DNA of 64,000 nucleotides from Candidatus Eisenbergiella intestinipullorum. Lineage in GTDB: Bacteria > Bacillota > Clostridia > Lachnospirales > Lachnospiraceae. The stretch's first letter is position 1, and the number at the start of each line of letters is the position of its first letter. The position numbers and the translations under genes are program-made. Location of the stretch: positions 1 to 64,000 of the forward strand of contig DWWH01000070.1 of NCBI GenBank assembly GCA_019119815.1. The letters are read 5' to 3'. The notes beneath the pieces are model-generated. The model did not search any database. It was given only the letters and a program-made list of their open reading frames with translations, and was not told the origin of the DNA. Positions 1-8,392 of this stretch are shown in pieces.

Positions 1-23
1 GGCCCTAAAAATGCGGTAATGTT

Positions 24-107
24 CGATAACAGCCTATAACGCCTTCACATGGATAAATTGGCGTATTTTCAAGGATTTCCGGGGCTTTAATAACACCCGA
101 TAACGCC
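24..107. repeat. Pair of 20-bp imperfect direct repeats at the left edge
   Basis: Positions 24-43 and 88-107 match at 16 of 20 bases; both contain ATAAC followed by ATAACGCC. The surrounding 1-145 is more AT-rich than the genes to its right, and the frame of the next gene is closed by a TAG at 143-145. Spaced direct repeats next to an interrupted gene resemble arm-type recombinase sites at the end of a mobile element, but no recombinase gene is visible here, so that role is inference. Confidence 0.5.
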
Positions 108-178
108 TCTCGGAAGGTGGTGAAATCTCAAAGGGCTAATTTTAGTTTTTCTATCAGAATTTCTGCCCCAAGAAAGAG

Positions 179-1492
179 GTGCTCAACATCGGCACCAGCC
201 TGACCATCGAGACGGAGCTGGACTGGGAAGCCTTAAAGAGCGCCATTTATAAGGCCTATGAGCGCTGTGACTCCATGCGCCTGCGGTTCGCGGCGGACCG
301 GGAGGGAAACTGGTATCAGTACGTGGTGGAAAAGGAAGAGCGGGACATCGAATTCATGGATTTCTCCGGAAGGACCATGCAGGAGGCGGAGAGCGTCATG
401 CAGGCATGGACGCAGGTTCCTTTTAAGAGGGAGGATTCTCCCATGAACCGCATCGTGATGATCAGGATGCCGGATGGCTTCAACGGCGTGTATCTGCTGG
501 TGGATCATATGACCATGGACGCCCAGTCCCTGATCTGTTTTTTAAAGGACATCATCGAGATCTACTGCAATGCAAAATACGAGGGCGTGCCCTGGCCGAA
601 GGATATGGCCTCCTATCTGGAGCAGGTACAGAAGGATCTTGCCTACGAGGCGGATTCTGCGGCAAAGAAACGGGACGAGGAGTATTTTCACAGGATCATC
701 GAATCCTCCGAGCCCATTTTCAACGGCATCGACGGTCCCGGCCTGCTTGAGGCGGAGCGGGAGAGGATGCATAATCCGAAGCTGCGCGCTGCCATCAACG
801 TTTCTGACTCCATGGATTCCGCTCTGGACATTTTTCATCTGGAGGCGGAGCCCACGAAGCGCCTGATGGATTTCTGTGAGAAATATCACGTTTCTCTGGT
901 CTGCCTTCTGCTGATGGGACTTCGTACCTATTTTCAGAAGATGAACGGAAACGACGACGTCTCCATCAACACCGCCATCGCCCGCCGCGCCACCCTGAAA
1001 GAGAAAAAATCGGGAGGAACGAGGATCCATTCCTTCCCCTTCCGGACCATCATTTCTCCGGAAAAAACCTTCCTGGAGGGCATTTACGAGATCCGTGACC
1101 TGCAGAATGAATACTTCATGCATGCCAATTATGATCCGGTTGCCTATTTTGCATACCGGAACAAGATCTATCCGCCGGCGGCTCCCGGGGAGACGTATGA
1201 ACCCATGTCCCTGACCTACCAGCCGCTGACCCTGCAGGAAAAAGGGCTGGATAAGCTGGGGGGCATCCGTTACAAAACGAAGTGGTATCCCAACGGGGCG
1301 ACCACCCAGGCCATGTATCTGACGGTCATGCACCGTCCGGAGGACAATGGACTGGATTTCAGCTTCGAGCATCAGGTGAAGGCCGTTTCCAGAGAAAAGC
1401 TGGAGTATCTGTACTACTATCTGTGCAGGATCCTGTTCAAGGGCACGGAAAATCCGGATCTGTCCATCGGGGACATCATCAAATTGATCTGA
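179..1492 (+). CDS. Condensation-domain (acyltransferase-like) protein, N-terminus probably truncated
   Basis: A 437-residue protein of the condensation/acyltransferase fold, related to standalone NRPS condensation domains and alcohol acyltransferase-like proteins. The active-site motif reads DHMTMDA, placing the catalytic His at residue 110 and the structural Asp at 114. The only start available is GTG at 179, without a good Shine-Dalgarno. The frame stays open back to a TAG at 143-145, and the extra codons (FYQNFCPKKE) read like authentic protein, so the true N-terminus was probably cut off by the rearrangement to the left. A carrier protein and an acyl-adenylating enzyme follow, which suggests that it joins or transfers a carrier-bound acyl group. 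The substrate is unknown. Confidence 0.7.
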   Translation: MLNIGTSLTIETELDWEALKSAIYKAYERCDSMRLRFAADREGNWYQYVVEKEERDIEFMDFSGRTMQEAESVMQAWTQVPFKREDSPMNRIVMIRMPDGFNGVYLLVDHMTMDAQSLICFLKDIIEIYCNAKYEGVPWPKDMASYLEQVQKDLAYEADSAAKKRDEEYFHRIIESSEPIFNGIDGPGLLEAERERMHNPKLRAAINVSDSMDSALDIFHLEAEPTKRLMDFCEKYHVSLVCLLLMGLRTYFQKMNGNDDVSINTAIARRATLKEKKSGGTRIHSFPFRTIISPEKTFLEGIYEIRDLQNEYFMHANYDPVAYFAYRNKIYPPAAPGETYEPMSLTYQPLTLQEKGLDKLGGIRYKTKWYPNGATTQAMYLTVMHRPEDNGLDFSFEHQVKAVSREKLEYLYYYLCRILFKGTENPDLSIGDIIKLI

Positions 1493-1507
1493 AAGGGGAG
1501 AAGAGCT

Positions 1508-1738
1508 ATGTTTGAAAAGCTGGCAGAACTGATCTGTAATTATGTGGAGGTGGAGCCGCAGGAGGTTCATCCGGATTCCCGCTTCGTGGAGGATCTGGGC
1601 TTTTCCTCCTTTGATTTCATGAGCATGCTGGGAGAAGCGGAGGAAGAATTCGGCGTGGAGATCGATCCGCAGAAGGCGTCCGGCATTCTCACCGTCCAGG
1701 AGGCCGCGGATTATCTGCAGGAGCTTTGCGAAAAGTGA
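1508..1738 (+). CDS. Acyl/peptidyl carrier protein
   Basis: A 76-residue acidic helical protein with the phosphopantetheine attachment pattern DLGFSSFDF; the second Ser (residue 34), just before the Phe-Asp pair, sits where the prosthetic group is attached. It starts 15 bp after the condensation-domain gene behind AAAGGGGAGAAG, so the two are likely co-transcribed. Because it lies between a condensation-type protein and an AMP-forming ligase rather than in a fab cluster, it is more likely dedicated to a small specialised pathway than to be the housekeeping fatty-acid carrier. Confidence 0.85.
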   Translation: MFEKLAELICNYVEVEPQEVHPDSRFVEDLGFSSFDFMSMLGEAEEEFGVEIDPQKASGILTVQEAADYLQELCEK

Positions 1739-1800
1739 CCGCAGTGCCGGCCGGAAATCCGCCGGTATGTTCCGGCGCGGGAAAACTGTATGTTGCGACA

Positions 1801-1960
1801 TTTCGGAATGGAGGTAAGATTGAAAAATAAGCCTGATGGCTTATTTTTCAATCGGCAGTTTTGCGCCGAAGCACAAAACTGCTGTGATCGCAGAGGAGAA
1901 ATCACATACGTGATTTCTCCTCGCGGCCTCAGCGTAGAACGCTTCGGCATGGAGGTAAAA
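1801..1960 (+). repeat. Triple-hairpin intergenic repeat, copy A
   Basis: Three consecutive perfect inverted repeats: 1818-1853 (16-bp stem, 4-nt loop), 1855-1882 (9-bp stem) and 1893-1922 (13-bp stem, 4-nt loop). The unit starts with TTCGGAATGGAGGTAAG and ends with CTTCGGCATGGAGGTAA, so the extended Shine-Dalgarno block is present at both ends and the right-hand one serves the next gene. A near-identical copy lies at 26255-26413. It separates the carrier gene from the ligase and could also act on mRNA folding or stability. Confidence 0.9.
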
Positions 1961-1962
1961 AA

Positions 1963-3549
1963 ATGGAAAAGGAAAAAAGGTTGTCGGACCGGAAAGAGGG
2001 CGTCCGTGCTGAAGCCGGAAGGGAAGCCCTCCCGCAGGTGCGTCTGTGCAGCACGATCAGGGAGATCCTTGTGGAAAGCGAAGAGCAGTACGGTCCCCTG
2101 GATGCCGTTCGATACAAAGAGGGAAAGGACAGCATTGCAGCGCGCAGCTATACGCAGCTTCGGCGGGACAGCGAAAGCTTTTCCCGGGCGCTTCGTGCGC
2201 TGCTTCCCCAGGGAGCTCATGTAGCGGTCACAGGTCTGACCTCCTATCCCTGGCTGACCGCTTATCTGGGAACGGTGAACGCGGGGAATGTGGCGGTACC
2301 GCTGGATGCTTCCCTTCCCGCCCGGGAGCTGTGTGAGCTGGTGGACCGCTCCGACGCCCAGGCCCTGGTCCTGGATGAGGTGAGAAAAGACGTGGCTGCC
2401 ATCGTAAGGCAATGCTGCCCGAAGCTGAAATACCTGATCAGCATGCAGAAGCAGGAAGATGATGAACAGTCCCTTTCCTTCTCCGGTCTGCTGCGGAAGT
2501 ATGAAGGTCCTTTTGACCATATGCCCGATCCGGATCAGCTGTGCACCATCATGTTTACCTCCGGAACCACCGGAAAGAGCAAGGGCGTCATGCTGAGCCA
2601 CAGAAACCTGGCGGAAAACGCTACCTGTCTGGATATGAAGATCCCTTCCCGAACGGTGATCCTTTCCGTGCTTCCGATCCACCACGCCTACTGCCTGAGC
2701 ATGGACATCCTGAAAGGGCTTTCCCTGGGAAGCGTGATCTGCATCAACGATTCCCTGCTGCGCGTGGCGAAAAATATCAGGCTGTTCGCGCCGAACATGA
2801 TCCTGATGGTGCCGCTGATGATCGAGACCATGGCGAAGAAGCTGGAGGATGCGGCTGACATGCCGCCGCAGCTTGTGAAAAAGGAGGTGTTCGGAGAACA
2901 GTTTCACACCATCTGCAGCGGCGGGGCCTATCTGGATCCGGCTCTGATCGACCTGTTTGCCCGCTACGGGATCACCATTCTGCAGGGCTACGGGATGACG
3001 GAATGCGCTCCGGTCATCAGCACCACGGTGAGCTGGAATATCCGGAAGGAATCGGTGGGGCAGCTTCTTCCCAACTGCGAAGCGAAGGTGGAAGACGGAG
3101 AGCTCTGGGTACGCGGGAGCAGCGTGATGCAGGGCTATTATAAAATGCCGCAGGAGACGGAAGAGACGCTGGTGGACGGATGGCTTCGGACCGGAGATCT
3201 GGGCTATGTGGACGAGGATGGTTTCGTCTATCTGACCGGACGCCGAAAAAATCTGATCATCACCAAAAACGGCGAGAACGTATCTCCGGAAGAACTGGAA
3301 AACCGGCTCGGAAGAAGCCGTCTGATCCGGGAGATTCTGGTGCGGGAAAACAATGGCGTGATCGAAGCGGAGATCTTTCCCGATCACGAATACGCCGAAA
3401 AGCAGGGCATCCGCGACATCCGGGCCGCACTTCAGAAAGAGATTGACGATTATAATAAGGAAGCGGCGGCTTATAAGAAGATCTATGGCCTGAAGGTGAG
3501 GGAGACGGAATTTGAAAAGACGCCATCCAGGAAGATCAAAAGATATTGA
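1963..3549 (+). CDS. AMP-forming acyl-CoA synthetase / acyl-ACP ligase family protein
   Basis: A 528-residue ANL-superfamily adenylating enzyme. Visible motifs: the P-loop TSGTTGKSKG near residue 196, YGMTE near 343, GDLGYVDEDG near 407, and a C-terminal SRKIKRY with the usual catalytic Lys. It would activate a carboxylic acid as acyl-AMP and load it onto CoA or a carrier protein; the neighbouring carrier is the obvious candidate acceptor, by inference. Start ATG 1963 follows GGAGGTAAAAAA supplied by the upstream repeat. The enzyme lacks a fused carrier domain, consistent with a discrete carrier at 1508. The acyl substrate cannot be read from the sequence. Confidence 0.88.
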   Translation: MEKEKRLSDRKEGVRAEAGREALPQVRLCSTIREILVESEEQYGPLDAVRYKEGKDSIAARSYTQLRRDSESFSRALRALLPQGAHVAVTGLTSYPWLTAYLGTVNAGNVAVPLDASLPARELCELVDRSDAQALVLDEVRKDVAAIVRQCCPKLKYLISMQKQEDDEQSLSFSGLLRKYEGPFDHMPDPDQLCTIMFTSGTTGKSKGVMLSHRNLAENATCLDMKIPSRTVILSVLPIHHAYCLSMDILKGLSLGSVICINDSLLRVAKNIRLFAPNMILMVPLMIETMAKKLEDAADMPPQLVKKEVFGEQFHTICSGGAYLDPALIDLFARYGITILQGYGMTECAPVISTTVSWNIRKESVGQLLPNCEAKVEDGELWVRGSSVMQGYYKMPQETEETLVDGWLRTGDLGYVDEDGFVYLTGRRKNLIITKNGENVSPEELENRLGRSRLIREILVRENNGVIEAEIFPDHEYAEKQGIRDIRAALQKEIDDYNKEAAAYKKIYGLKVRETEFEKTPSRKIKRY

Positions 3550-3569
3550 CAGCTTTATCGCATAAAAAT

Positions 3570-3605
3570 AAGGAGAGCACTGCGAAATGACCGCTGTGCT
3601 CTCCT
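3570..3605. terminator. Convergent hairpin between the acyl ligase and rplY
   Basis: A stem of about 15 bp (AAGGAGAGCACTGCG paired with its near-complement) around the loop AAATGAC. The minus-strand continuation is T-rich, so it most clearly terminates rplY and may also stop plus-strand transcription. Confidence 0.75.
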
Positions 3606-3699
3606 TCTGTTATCAGGTTTTACCCGGAAAGACCGGTTCTCAGATGAACGACCGCTCCGGCAAAAACGAAGGCCTGCCGGCCCGCCTTATCCATCGACG

Positions 3700-4299
3700 T
3701 CAGGCCTGTGCCGCAGCCTCCTCCGTTTCGTCCTCTACAGGCTCATCGATCGGAGCGTTGTGCGCCAGACCAACGGAAACGACCACCGCTTCCGGATCAG
3801 TCATCAGATGCACATCCTTATCGGAAGCGATCGGAAGATCCTTTACCTTGATGGAATCGCCGATCTTCATCTCAGCCACATCCACTTCCACCTTTTCTAC
3901 CAGTGCGGAAGGAAGCGCTCTGTAGGAAATTTCGTTCAGGTGCTGCTCCACGATGCCTTCTGCCACCTTGTCATGATTCAGAAGAATGATTTCCGCTACG
4001 GAATGGATCATCTCACCGCTCACCAGCGCCTGGAAATCAATTTCCATCACTTCATTCTTCAGATGGTTTATATCTATTTCCTTGATCAGGACATCCATGT
4101 TCTCTCCGTCCACATCAAGCGTGATCCTGCTGCCTTTGCCGCTCGTCTTGAGCAGGCGGTCCAGAGCAGTCCGTTCGATCTTTACCGGAATGGAACCCTC
4201 GATCCTCTTGCCGAATACGTTGCCGGTTACATAACCTTCCCTTCTCAGTCTTTTTGCCTTGACGTCCATGCTTCTTTTTTCAGCTTTTAAAGTATTCAT
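3700..4299 (-). CDS. rplY: 50S ribosomal protein L25 / CTC-type general stress protein
   Basis: A 199-residue CTC-form L25: an N-terminal 5S rRNA-binding L25 domain (about residues 1-90), then the longer beta-rich C-terminal TL5 domain (about 95-185) and an acidic tail rich in Glu and Ala. It binds 5S rRNA at the central protuberance. The start at 4299 (MNTLKAEKRS) is preceded by TGGAGGAAAAGTCAA; a longer in-frame ATG at 4362 lacks such a site. It is monocistronic, with its own promoter and a convergent terminator. CTC proteins are known to be stress-linked in Bacillus; nothing here shows that directly. Confidence 0.93.
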   Translation of the reverse strand: MNTLKAEKRSMDVKAKRLRREGYVTGNVFGKRIEGSIPVKIERTALDRLLKTSGKGSRITLDVDGENMDVLIKEIDINHLKNEVMEIDFQALVSGEMIHSVAEIILLNHDKVAEGIVEQHLNEISYRALPSALVEKVEVDVAEMKIGDSIKVKDLPIASDKDVHLMTDPEAVVVSVGLAHNAPIDEPVEDETEEAAAQA

Positions 4300-4402
4300 T
4301 TGACTTTTCCTCCATAAAACTGAATGCTTAAGTCTGTCCGCTTGTCGGCTCCTTGTTGTCAATAAGCAGATGCGTTAAGTATCATTTCCTTGCTACAACT
4401 AT

Positions 4403-4422
4403 ATTATAACACCGGATGTCAA
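4403..4422 (-). promoter_or_regulatory. Candidate rplY promoter
   Basis: On the minus strand, TGTTATAAT (4403-4411) is an extended -10 element. A TTGACA (4417-4422) lies only 8 nt upstream, too close to pair with it, so the extended -10 reading is preferred. It lies about 105 bp before the rplY start. Confidence 0.5.
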
Positions 4423-4803
4423 GTATATTTTCACTAAAAATAAATGAAAAAAGCAGAAAAATATATGAATTATGACGAAGATGAGAGAAAAACGGAAAAA
4501 GCGGCATCCGTTTTCTTTTTTCTGCGCGCATGCCGAAAAACGGATCCGCTGCCGGTAAAAGATCCGACAAATTTCTGTACGGTCCTTTCCTATAATCAAT
4601 TTGACCGTGCCGGCATCCTTTTGCCTCGCCGGAGCGGGAGAAGATCCGGACAACAAAACAGTGGGATCTGTGATATTTTTATAAAATCCGGCAGCGGAAC
4701 GGTCCGGTTCCGGCATGCACGGAGCCGGGAGCGGAGAAAGAGGCTGCCGGGAAACGCTTCGGCGCGCGGTCCCGGGTGAAGCATTTCGGAATGGAGGTAA
4801 AAT
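4423..4803. other. Intergenic region between rplY and the integrase gene
   Basis: No convincing gene. It holds a hairpin with flanking T-run at 4489-4521 (AAAACGGA paired with TCCGTTTT, then CTTTTTT), which would terminate any plus-strand transcript entering here, and a TATAAT at 4590-4595 without a well-spaced -35. The last 20 bases carry the extended Shine-Dalgarno block TTTCGGAATGGAGGTAA used by the integrase. Confidence 0.6.
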
Positions 4804-6045
4804 ATGGCAAGGACAGGAAACAACATTTATAAAAGAAAGGACGGAAGGTATGAGGGGAGGATCCTGATCGGGAAGAACGGCTGCAGAAAACCGAAGTACA
4901 TCTATGTATATGCCAGGACCCTCCGGGAGGTAAAACAGAAAATGGAAAGGGTCAGAAAAGAAGGCGGCGCAGGAAAGAAAGGGCGGAAGGGGCAGGATAT
5001 TCTCATGCAGTCTGCGGCGGAAGAATGGCTCCGGGTGATGAAGAAAAAATGGAAGCCGACCACCTGCGGTATGTATCAGAGCGTGGTCAGCCACTATATT
5101 ATTCCGATCCTGGGAGGTTATGCGGTCAGGGAGATCGGAAAAGAGCTGCTGGAGGAATTCGCGGAAAGCCTGGACAGCCATTCCCGCAGGGAGTGTCTGT
5201 CCAACCGATATAAAAGGTATATCTGCTCCATCGTCTGTCAGATCCTGGAATACGCTGTCGCCGCATACCGGCTGGACCCCAGGGAATCCGTCCTTCCCGA
5301 GTTCAGGATCAAGAAGACGGCGGCGCAGCTTCCGCCGGAGCAGGATCTCATCAAGCTGAGACAGTATCTGCTTTCCCATCTTGAGGAGGACACCTGTCTG
5401 GGAATTCTGGTCGCCATGAACACCGGAATCCGGATCGGGGAGCTGTGCGCCCTCAAATGGGGAGATTTTGATCTGGAAAAGGGAAACCTGATCATTCAGA
5501 GAAATCTCCAGAGGATCCGGACGGACGGAGGACAGGAAACGGGGCGGACCCGGATATGCGTGCAGATGCCCAAGACCACCTCCTCGATCCGCAGCATTCC
5601 TCTGGCGGACGGCCTGACGGACATCCTCCGCGCCTGCCGGAAGAGTCCGGACAAATATCTGATCTCCGGAAGAAAAACGGAATGGTCTGAGGTGCGCACC
5701 CTTCAGTACCGCTTCCTTTCGATCCTGAAAAAATGCCAGATCCGGCCCTTTCATTTTCATCTGCTCCGTCACGCCTTCGCAAGCCGCTGCGTGGAGCTGG
5801 GCTGTGATGTGAAGGGCCTCAGCGAGATCCTGGGACACAGCAGCGTGCAGATCACCATGAACATTTACGTTCACTCCTCCGCAAAACAGAAAAAGGACAT
5901 GATGAATCTGGTGTGCGCTCAGCATCTGCAGGCCGCTGCACGGCAAGAAAGCGAAGAAAAAGCTCCCCTGACCGGAAGAAAGGGCCGGCCGGGGAGCTCC
6001 AATGGCGCTGCAGCGCAGCCTGTTTTGCTTCCTCCGCCGGAATGA
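4804..6045 (+). CDS. Tyrosine recombinase / phage-type integrase, solitary
   Basis: A 413-residue integrase: an N-terminal arm-binding segment (about 1-60), a SAM-like core-binding domain (about 65-160) and a catalytic domain (about 180-365). The catalytic set is complete: Arg210 (TGIRIGEL), Lys257, His319 and Arg322 (HLLR), His345 (LGH) and Tyr355 (NIYVH). The tail after about 370 is low-complexity. No excisionase, relaxase, phage or conjugation genes and no obvious attachment repeats lie beside it; the neighbours are L25 and the SRP operon. It is either the remnant of an element or a domesticated recombinase. Start follows TTCGGAATGGAGGTAA. Confidence 0.9.
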   Translation: MARTGNNIYKRKDGRYEGRILIGKNGCRKPKYIYVYARTLREVKQKMERVRKEGGAGKKGRKGQDILMQSAAEEWLRVMKKKWKPTTCGMYQSVVSHYIIPILGGYAVREIGKELLEEFAESLDSHSRRECLSNRYKRYICSIVCQILEYAVAAYRLDPRESVLPEFRIKKTAAQLPPEQDLIKLRQYLLSHLEEDTCLGILVAMNTGIRIGELCALKWGDFDLEKGNLIIQRNLQRIRTDGGQETGRTRICVQMPKTTSSIRSIPLADGLTDILRACRKSPDKYLISGRKTEWSEVRTLQYRFLSILKKCQIRPFHFHLLRHAFASRCVELGCDVKGLSEILGHSSVQITMNIYVHSSAKQKKDMMNLVCAQHLQAAARQESEEKAPLTGRKGRPGSSNGAAAQPVLLPPPE

Positions 6046-6096
6046 GATTTCCTCCCGCGATGAAAAGGATAAAAAAATGCTGTCAAGAAAAAATAC

Positions 6097-6125
6097 TTGA
6101 CACACATCCCCGGCTATAGTATGAT
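6097..6125 (+). promoter_or_regulatory. Promoter of the ylxM-ffh operon
   Basis: TTGACA (6097-6102), a 17-nt spacer and TATGAT (6120-6125): a near-consensus sigma-A promoter about 130 bp before ylxM, just past the integrase gene. Confidence 0.8.
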
Positions 6126-6255
6126 ACATCAGGCGGCGCACGAATGCGGCATGCGGACGCAGGGCCGCAGGCGGATGCGGGCGGCCGGACGAAAGAACGG
6201 ACCGGCTGGCATGCCCTGGCACAGACGCTTCGGCATGGAGGTAGATGAGGCAGAT

Positions 6256-6570
6256 ATGGAAAAGATAGTAGAGCAGGGGCTGCTGTATGATTTCTACGGC
6301 GAGCTGCTGACCCCTCATCAGCAGAGGATCTATGAGGATGCGGTGTTCAACGACCTTTCTCTGAGCGAGATCGCGCAGGAGGCAGGCATCAGCAGACAGG
6401 GTGTCCATGACCTGATCAAACGGTGCGACAGGACGCTGGAGGAGTATGAGAACAGACTGCATCTGATGCGGCGTTTCGGACAGATCCGGCAGAAGCTGGA
6501 ACGGATCAGAGAGCTGTGCGATGATAAGGAAGTTCGGCGGCTGACCGAAGAGATCCTGCAGGAGCTGTGA
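6256..6570 (+). CDS. ylxM: YlxM family DNA-binding protein, SRP operon regulator
   Basis: A 104-residue helix-turn-helix protein (LSLSEIAQEAGISRQGVHDL forms the HTH, about residues 34-53) of the YlxM/p13 family, which is co-encoded with ffh across Firmicutes and Mollicutes. In streptococci YlxM binds SRP components. ATG 6256 is chosen by family length; an in-frame ATG at 6235 sits inside the GGCATGGAGG block. It is separated from ffh by 134 bp with no terminator seen. Confidence 0.9.
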   Translation: MEKIVEQGLLYDFYGELLTPHQQRIYEDAVFNDLSLSEIAQEAGISRQGVHDLIKRCDRTLEEYENRLHLMRRFGQIRQKLERIRELCDDKEVRRLTEEILQEL

Positions 6571-6704
6571 GCGCGGCCCGGAAAAGTGCGCTGAGAGGAT
6601 ATGGGAAAAGAAGCGGCTGTCAGGACGGCCGGTAATGGTAGCTGCGCTGCGGTTCAGGCTCCGGCAGAATTGCGGCAGCATCCGGAATATATAAAGGAAG
6701 ACAT

Positions 6705-8063
6705 ATGGCATTTGAAAGCTTGACCGACAAACTACAGAATGTGTTCAGAAATCTGCGCGGGAAGGGCAGGCTGACGGAAAACGATGTAAAGGCGGCCATG
6801 AAGGAAGTGAAGATGGCGCTTCTGGAAGCGGACGTGAACTTCCGTGTGGTGAAGCAGTTTGTCAAGTCCGTGGAGGAACGTGCGATCGGAGCGGACGTGA
6901 TGAACGGCCTGAATCCGGGACAGATGGTCATCAAGATCGTCAATGAGGAGATGACCGCCCTGATGGGCTCCGAGACGACGGAGATCCAGATGCAGCCCGG
7001 CAAGGCCACCACGGTGATCATGATGTGCGGCCTGCAGGGCGCCGGCAAGACCACCACGGCTGCGAAGCTGGCAGGAAAGTTCAAGCTGAAGGGGAAAAAA
7101 TCCCTGCTGGTTGCCTGCGATATTTACCGTCCGGCAGCCATTGACCAGCTGGAGATCAACGCGAAGAAGCAGGGCGTGGACTTCTTTTCCATGGGCACCA
7201 GTCACAGGCCGCTGGACATCGCGAAGGCGGGAATGGAGCATGCGGCGAAGAACGGCAATAACGTGGTGATCCTGGATACGGCGGGCCGTCTGCACATTGA
7301 TGAAGAGATGATGCGGGAGCTGGTCGAGATCAAGGAGAACATCACCGTTCACCAGACCCTCCTGGTGGTGGATGCCATGACCGGTCAGGATGCGGTGAAC
7401 GTGGCGAAGGAATTCGATGAGAAGGTGGGCGTGGACGGCGTGATCCTGTCCAAGATGGACGGTGACACCCGCGGCGGCGCGGCGCTTTCCGTGAAGGCGG
7501 TCACCGGCAAACCCATTCTGTACGTGGGCATGGGCGAGAAGCTTTCCGATCTGGAGCAGTTCTATCCGGACCGGATGGCGGGACGGATCCTCGGCATGGG
7601 CGACGTGCTTTCCCTGATCGACAAGGCGCAGGCCAGTCTGGATCTGGACGAAGAAAAGGGAAAAGAGATGGCCGGCCGGATGAAGAAGGGCAAGTTCGAC
7701 TTCGACGACTATCTGGAGAGCATGAAGCAGATGCGCAACATGGGCGGCCTTTCTTCCATCTTAAGCATGATGCCCGGACTCGGTGCGAAGAGCGCACAGC
7801 TGGAATCCATGGTGGATGAGAAGCAGCTGGCCCGCATGGAGGCGATCGTCCTTTCCATGACGCCGCAGGAGCGGCGCAATCCGAAGCTCTTAAATCCTTC
7901 CAGAAAGCACCGGATCGCAAAGGGCGCGGGTGTGGACATCAGCGTGGTAAACCGCTTCATCAAGCAGTTCGAGCAGAGTCAGAAGATGATGAAGCAGCTT
8001 CCCGGCATGATGGGAGGCATGGGCGGCATTGGCAAAAAAGGCAAGTTTCGGCTTCCTTTTTAA
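6705..8063 (+). CDS. ffh: Signal recognition particle protein Ffh (SRP54)
   Basis: 452 residues: N domain (1-90), G domain with P-loop GLQGAGKTT (109-117), DTAGRLHID (191-199) and the guanine-binding SKMDGD region, then a methionine-rich M domain (about 330-450) that binds signal sequences and SRP RNA. With SRP RNA and FtsY it targets nascent membrane and secreted proteins to the translocon. It shares an operon with ylxM upstream and rpsP downstream (38-bp gap, GGAGG before rpsP), the usual Firmicutes order. The final residues KGKFRLPF are common in this group. Confidence 0.98.
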   Translation: MAFESLTDKLQNVFRNLRGKGRLTENDVKAAMKEVKMALLEADVNFRVVKQFVKSVEERAIGADVMNGLNPGQMVIKIVNEEMTALMGSETTEIQMQPGKATTVIMMCGLQGAGKTTTAAKLAGKFKLKGKKSLLVACDIYRPAAIDQLEINAKKQGVDFFSMGTSHRPLDIAKAGMEHAAKNGNNVVILDTAGRLHIDEEMMRELVEIKENITVHQTLLVVDAMTGQDAVNVAKEFDEKVGVDGVILSKMDGDTRGGAALSVKAVTGKPILYVGMGEKLSDLEQFYPDRMAGRILGMGDVLSLIDKAQASLDLDEEKGKEMAGRMKKGKFDFDDYLESMKQMRNMGGLSSILSMMPGLGAKSAQLESMVDEKQLARMEAIVLSMTPQERRNPKLLNPSRKHRIAKGAGVDISVVNRFIKQFEQSQKMMKQLPGMMGGMGGIGKKGKFRLPF

Positions 8064-8101
8064 TAGATAACATTTCAAAAGAATTTTGGAGGTATGAAAA
8101 A

Positions 8102-8347
8102 ATGGCAGTAAAGATCAGATTAAGAAGAATGGGACAGAAGAAGGCTCCTTTCTACCGCATCATCGTGGCGGATTCCAGATCCCCCAGAGACGGAAGATTC
8201 ATCGAGGAGATCGGAACCTATGATCCCACCAAGAATCCCAGCGAGTTCAAGGTGAACGAGGAGCTGGCGAAGAAGTGGCTCAACAACGGCGCGCAGCCTA
8301 CCGATGTGGTAAGCAAGATTTTCAAGGCGGCGGGGATCGAGAAGTAA
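8102..8347 (+). CDS. rpsP: 30S ribosomal protein S16
   Basis: 81 residues with the typical S16 start [20 protein letters not shown] and the conserved [19 protein letters not shown] stretch. It binds 16S rRNA in the body of the small subunit and is needed for 30S assembly. TTTTGGAGGTATGAAAAA precedes the start. It lies between ffh and khpA, as in many Clostridia. Confidence 0.97.
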   Translation: MAVKIRLRRMGQKKAPFYRIIVADSRSPRDGRFIEEIGTYDPTKNPSEFKVNEELAKKWLNNGAQPTDVVSKIFKAAGIEK

Positions 8348-8392
8348 GTATCCCTCGGACGATACGCCTGCGGCGTAAGTGGAGGAGAAACC

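Noticed and set aside
4417..4422. TTGACA as -35 of the rplY promoter
   Set aside because: Only 8 nt from the TATAAT, too close to function together.
4399..6711. 770-residue minus-strand ORF
   Set aside because: Antisense to the integrase and ylxM; high-GC reading frame with no domain and no ribosome binding site.
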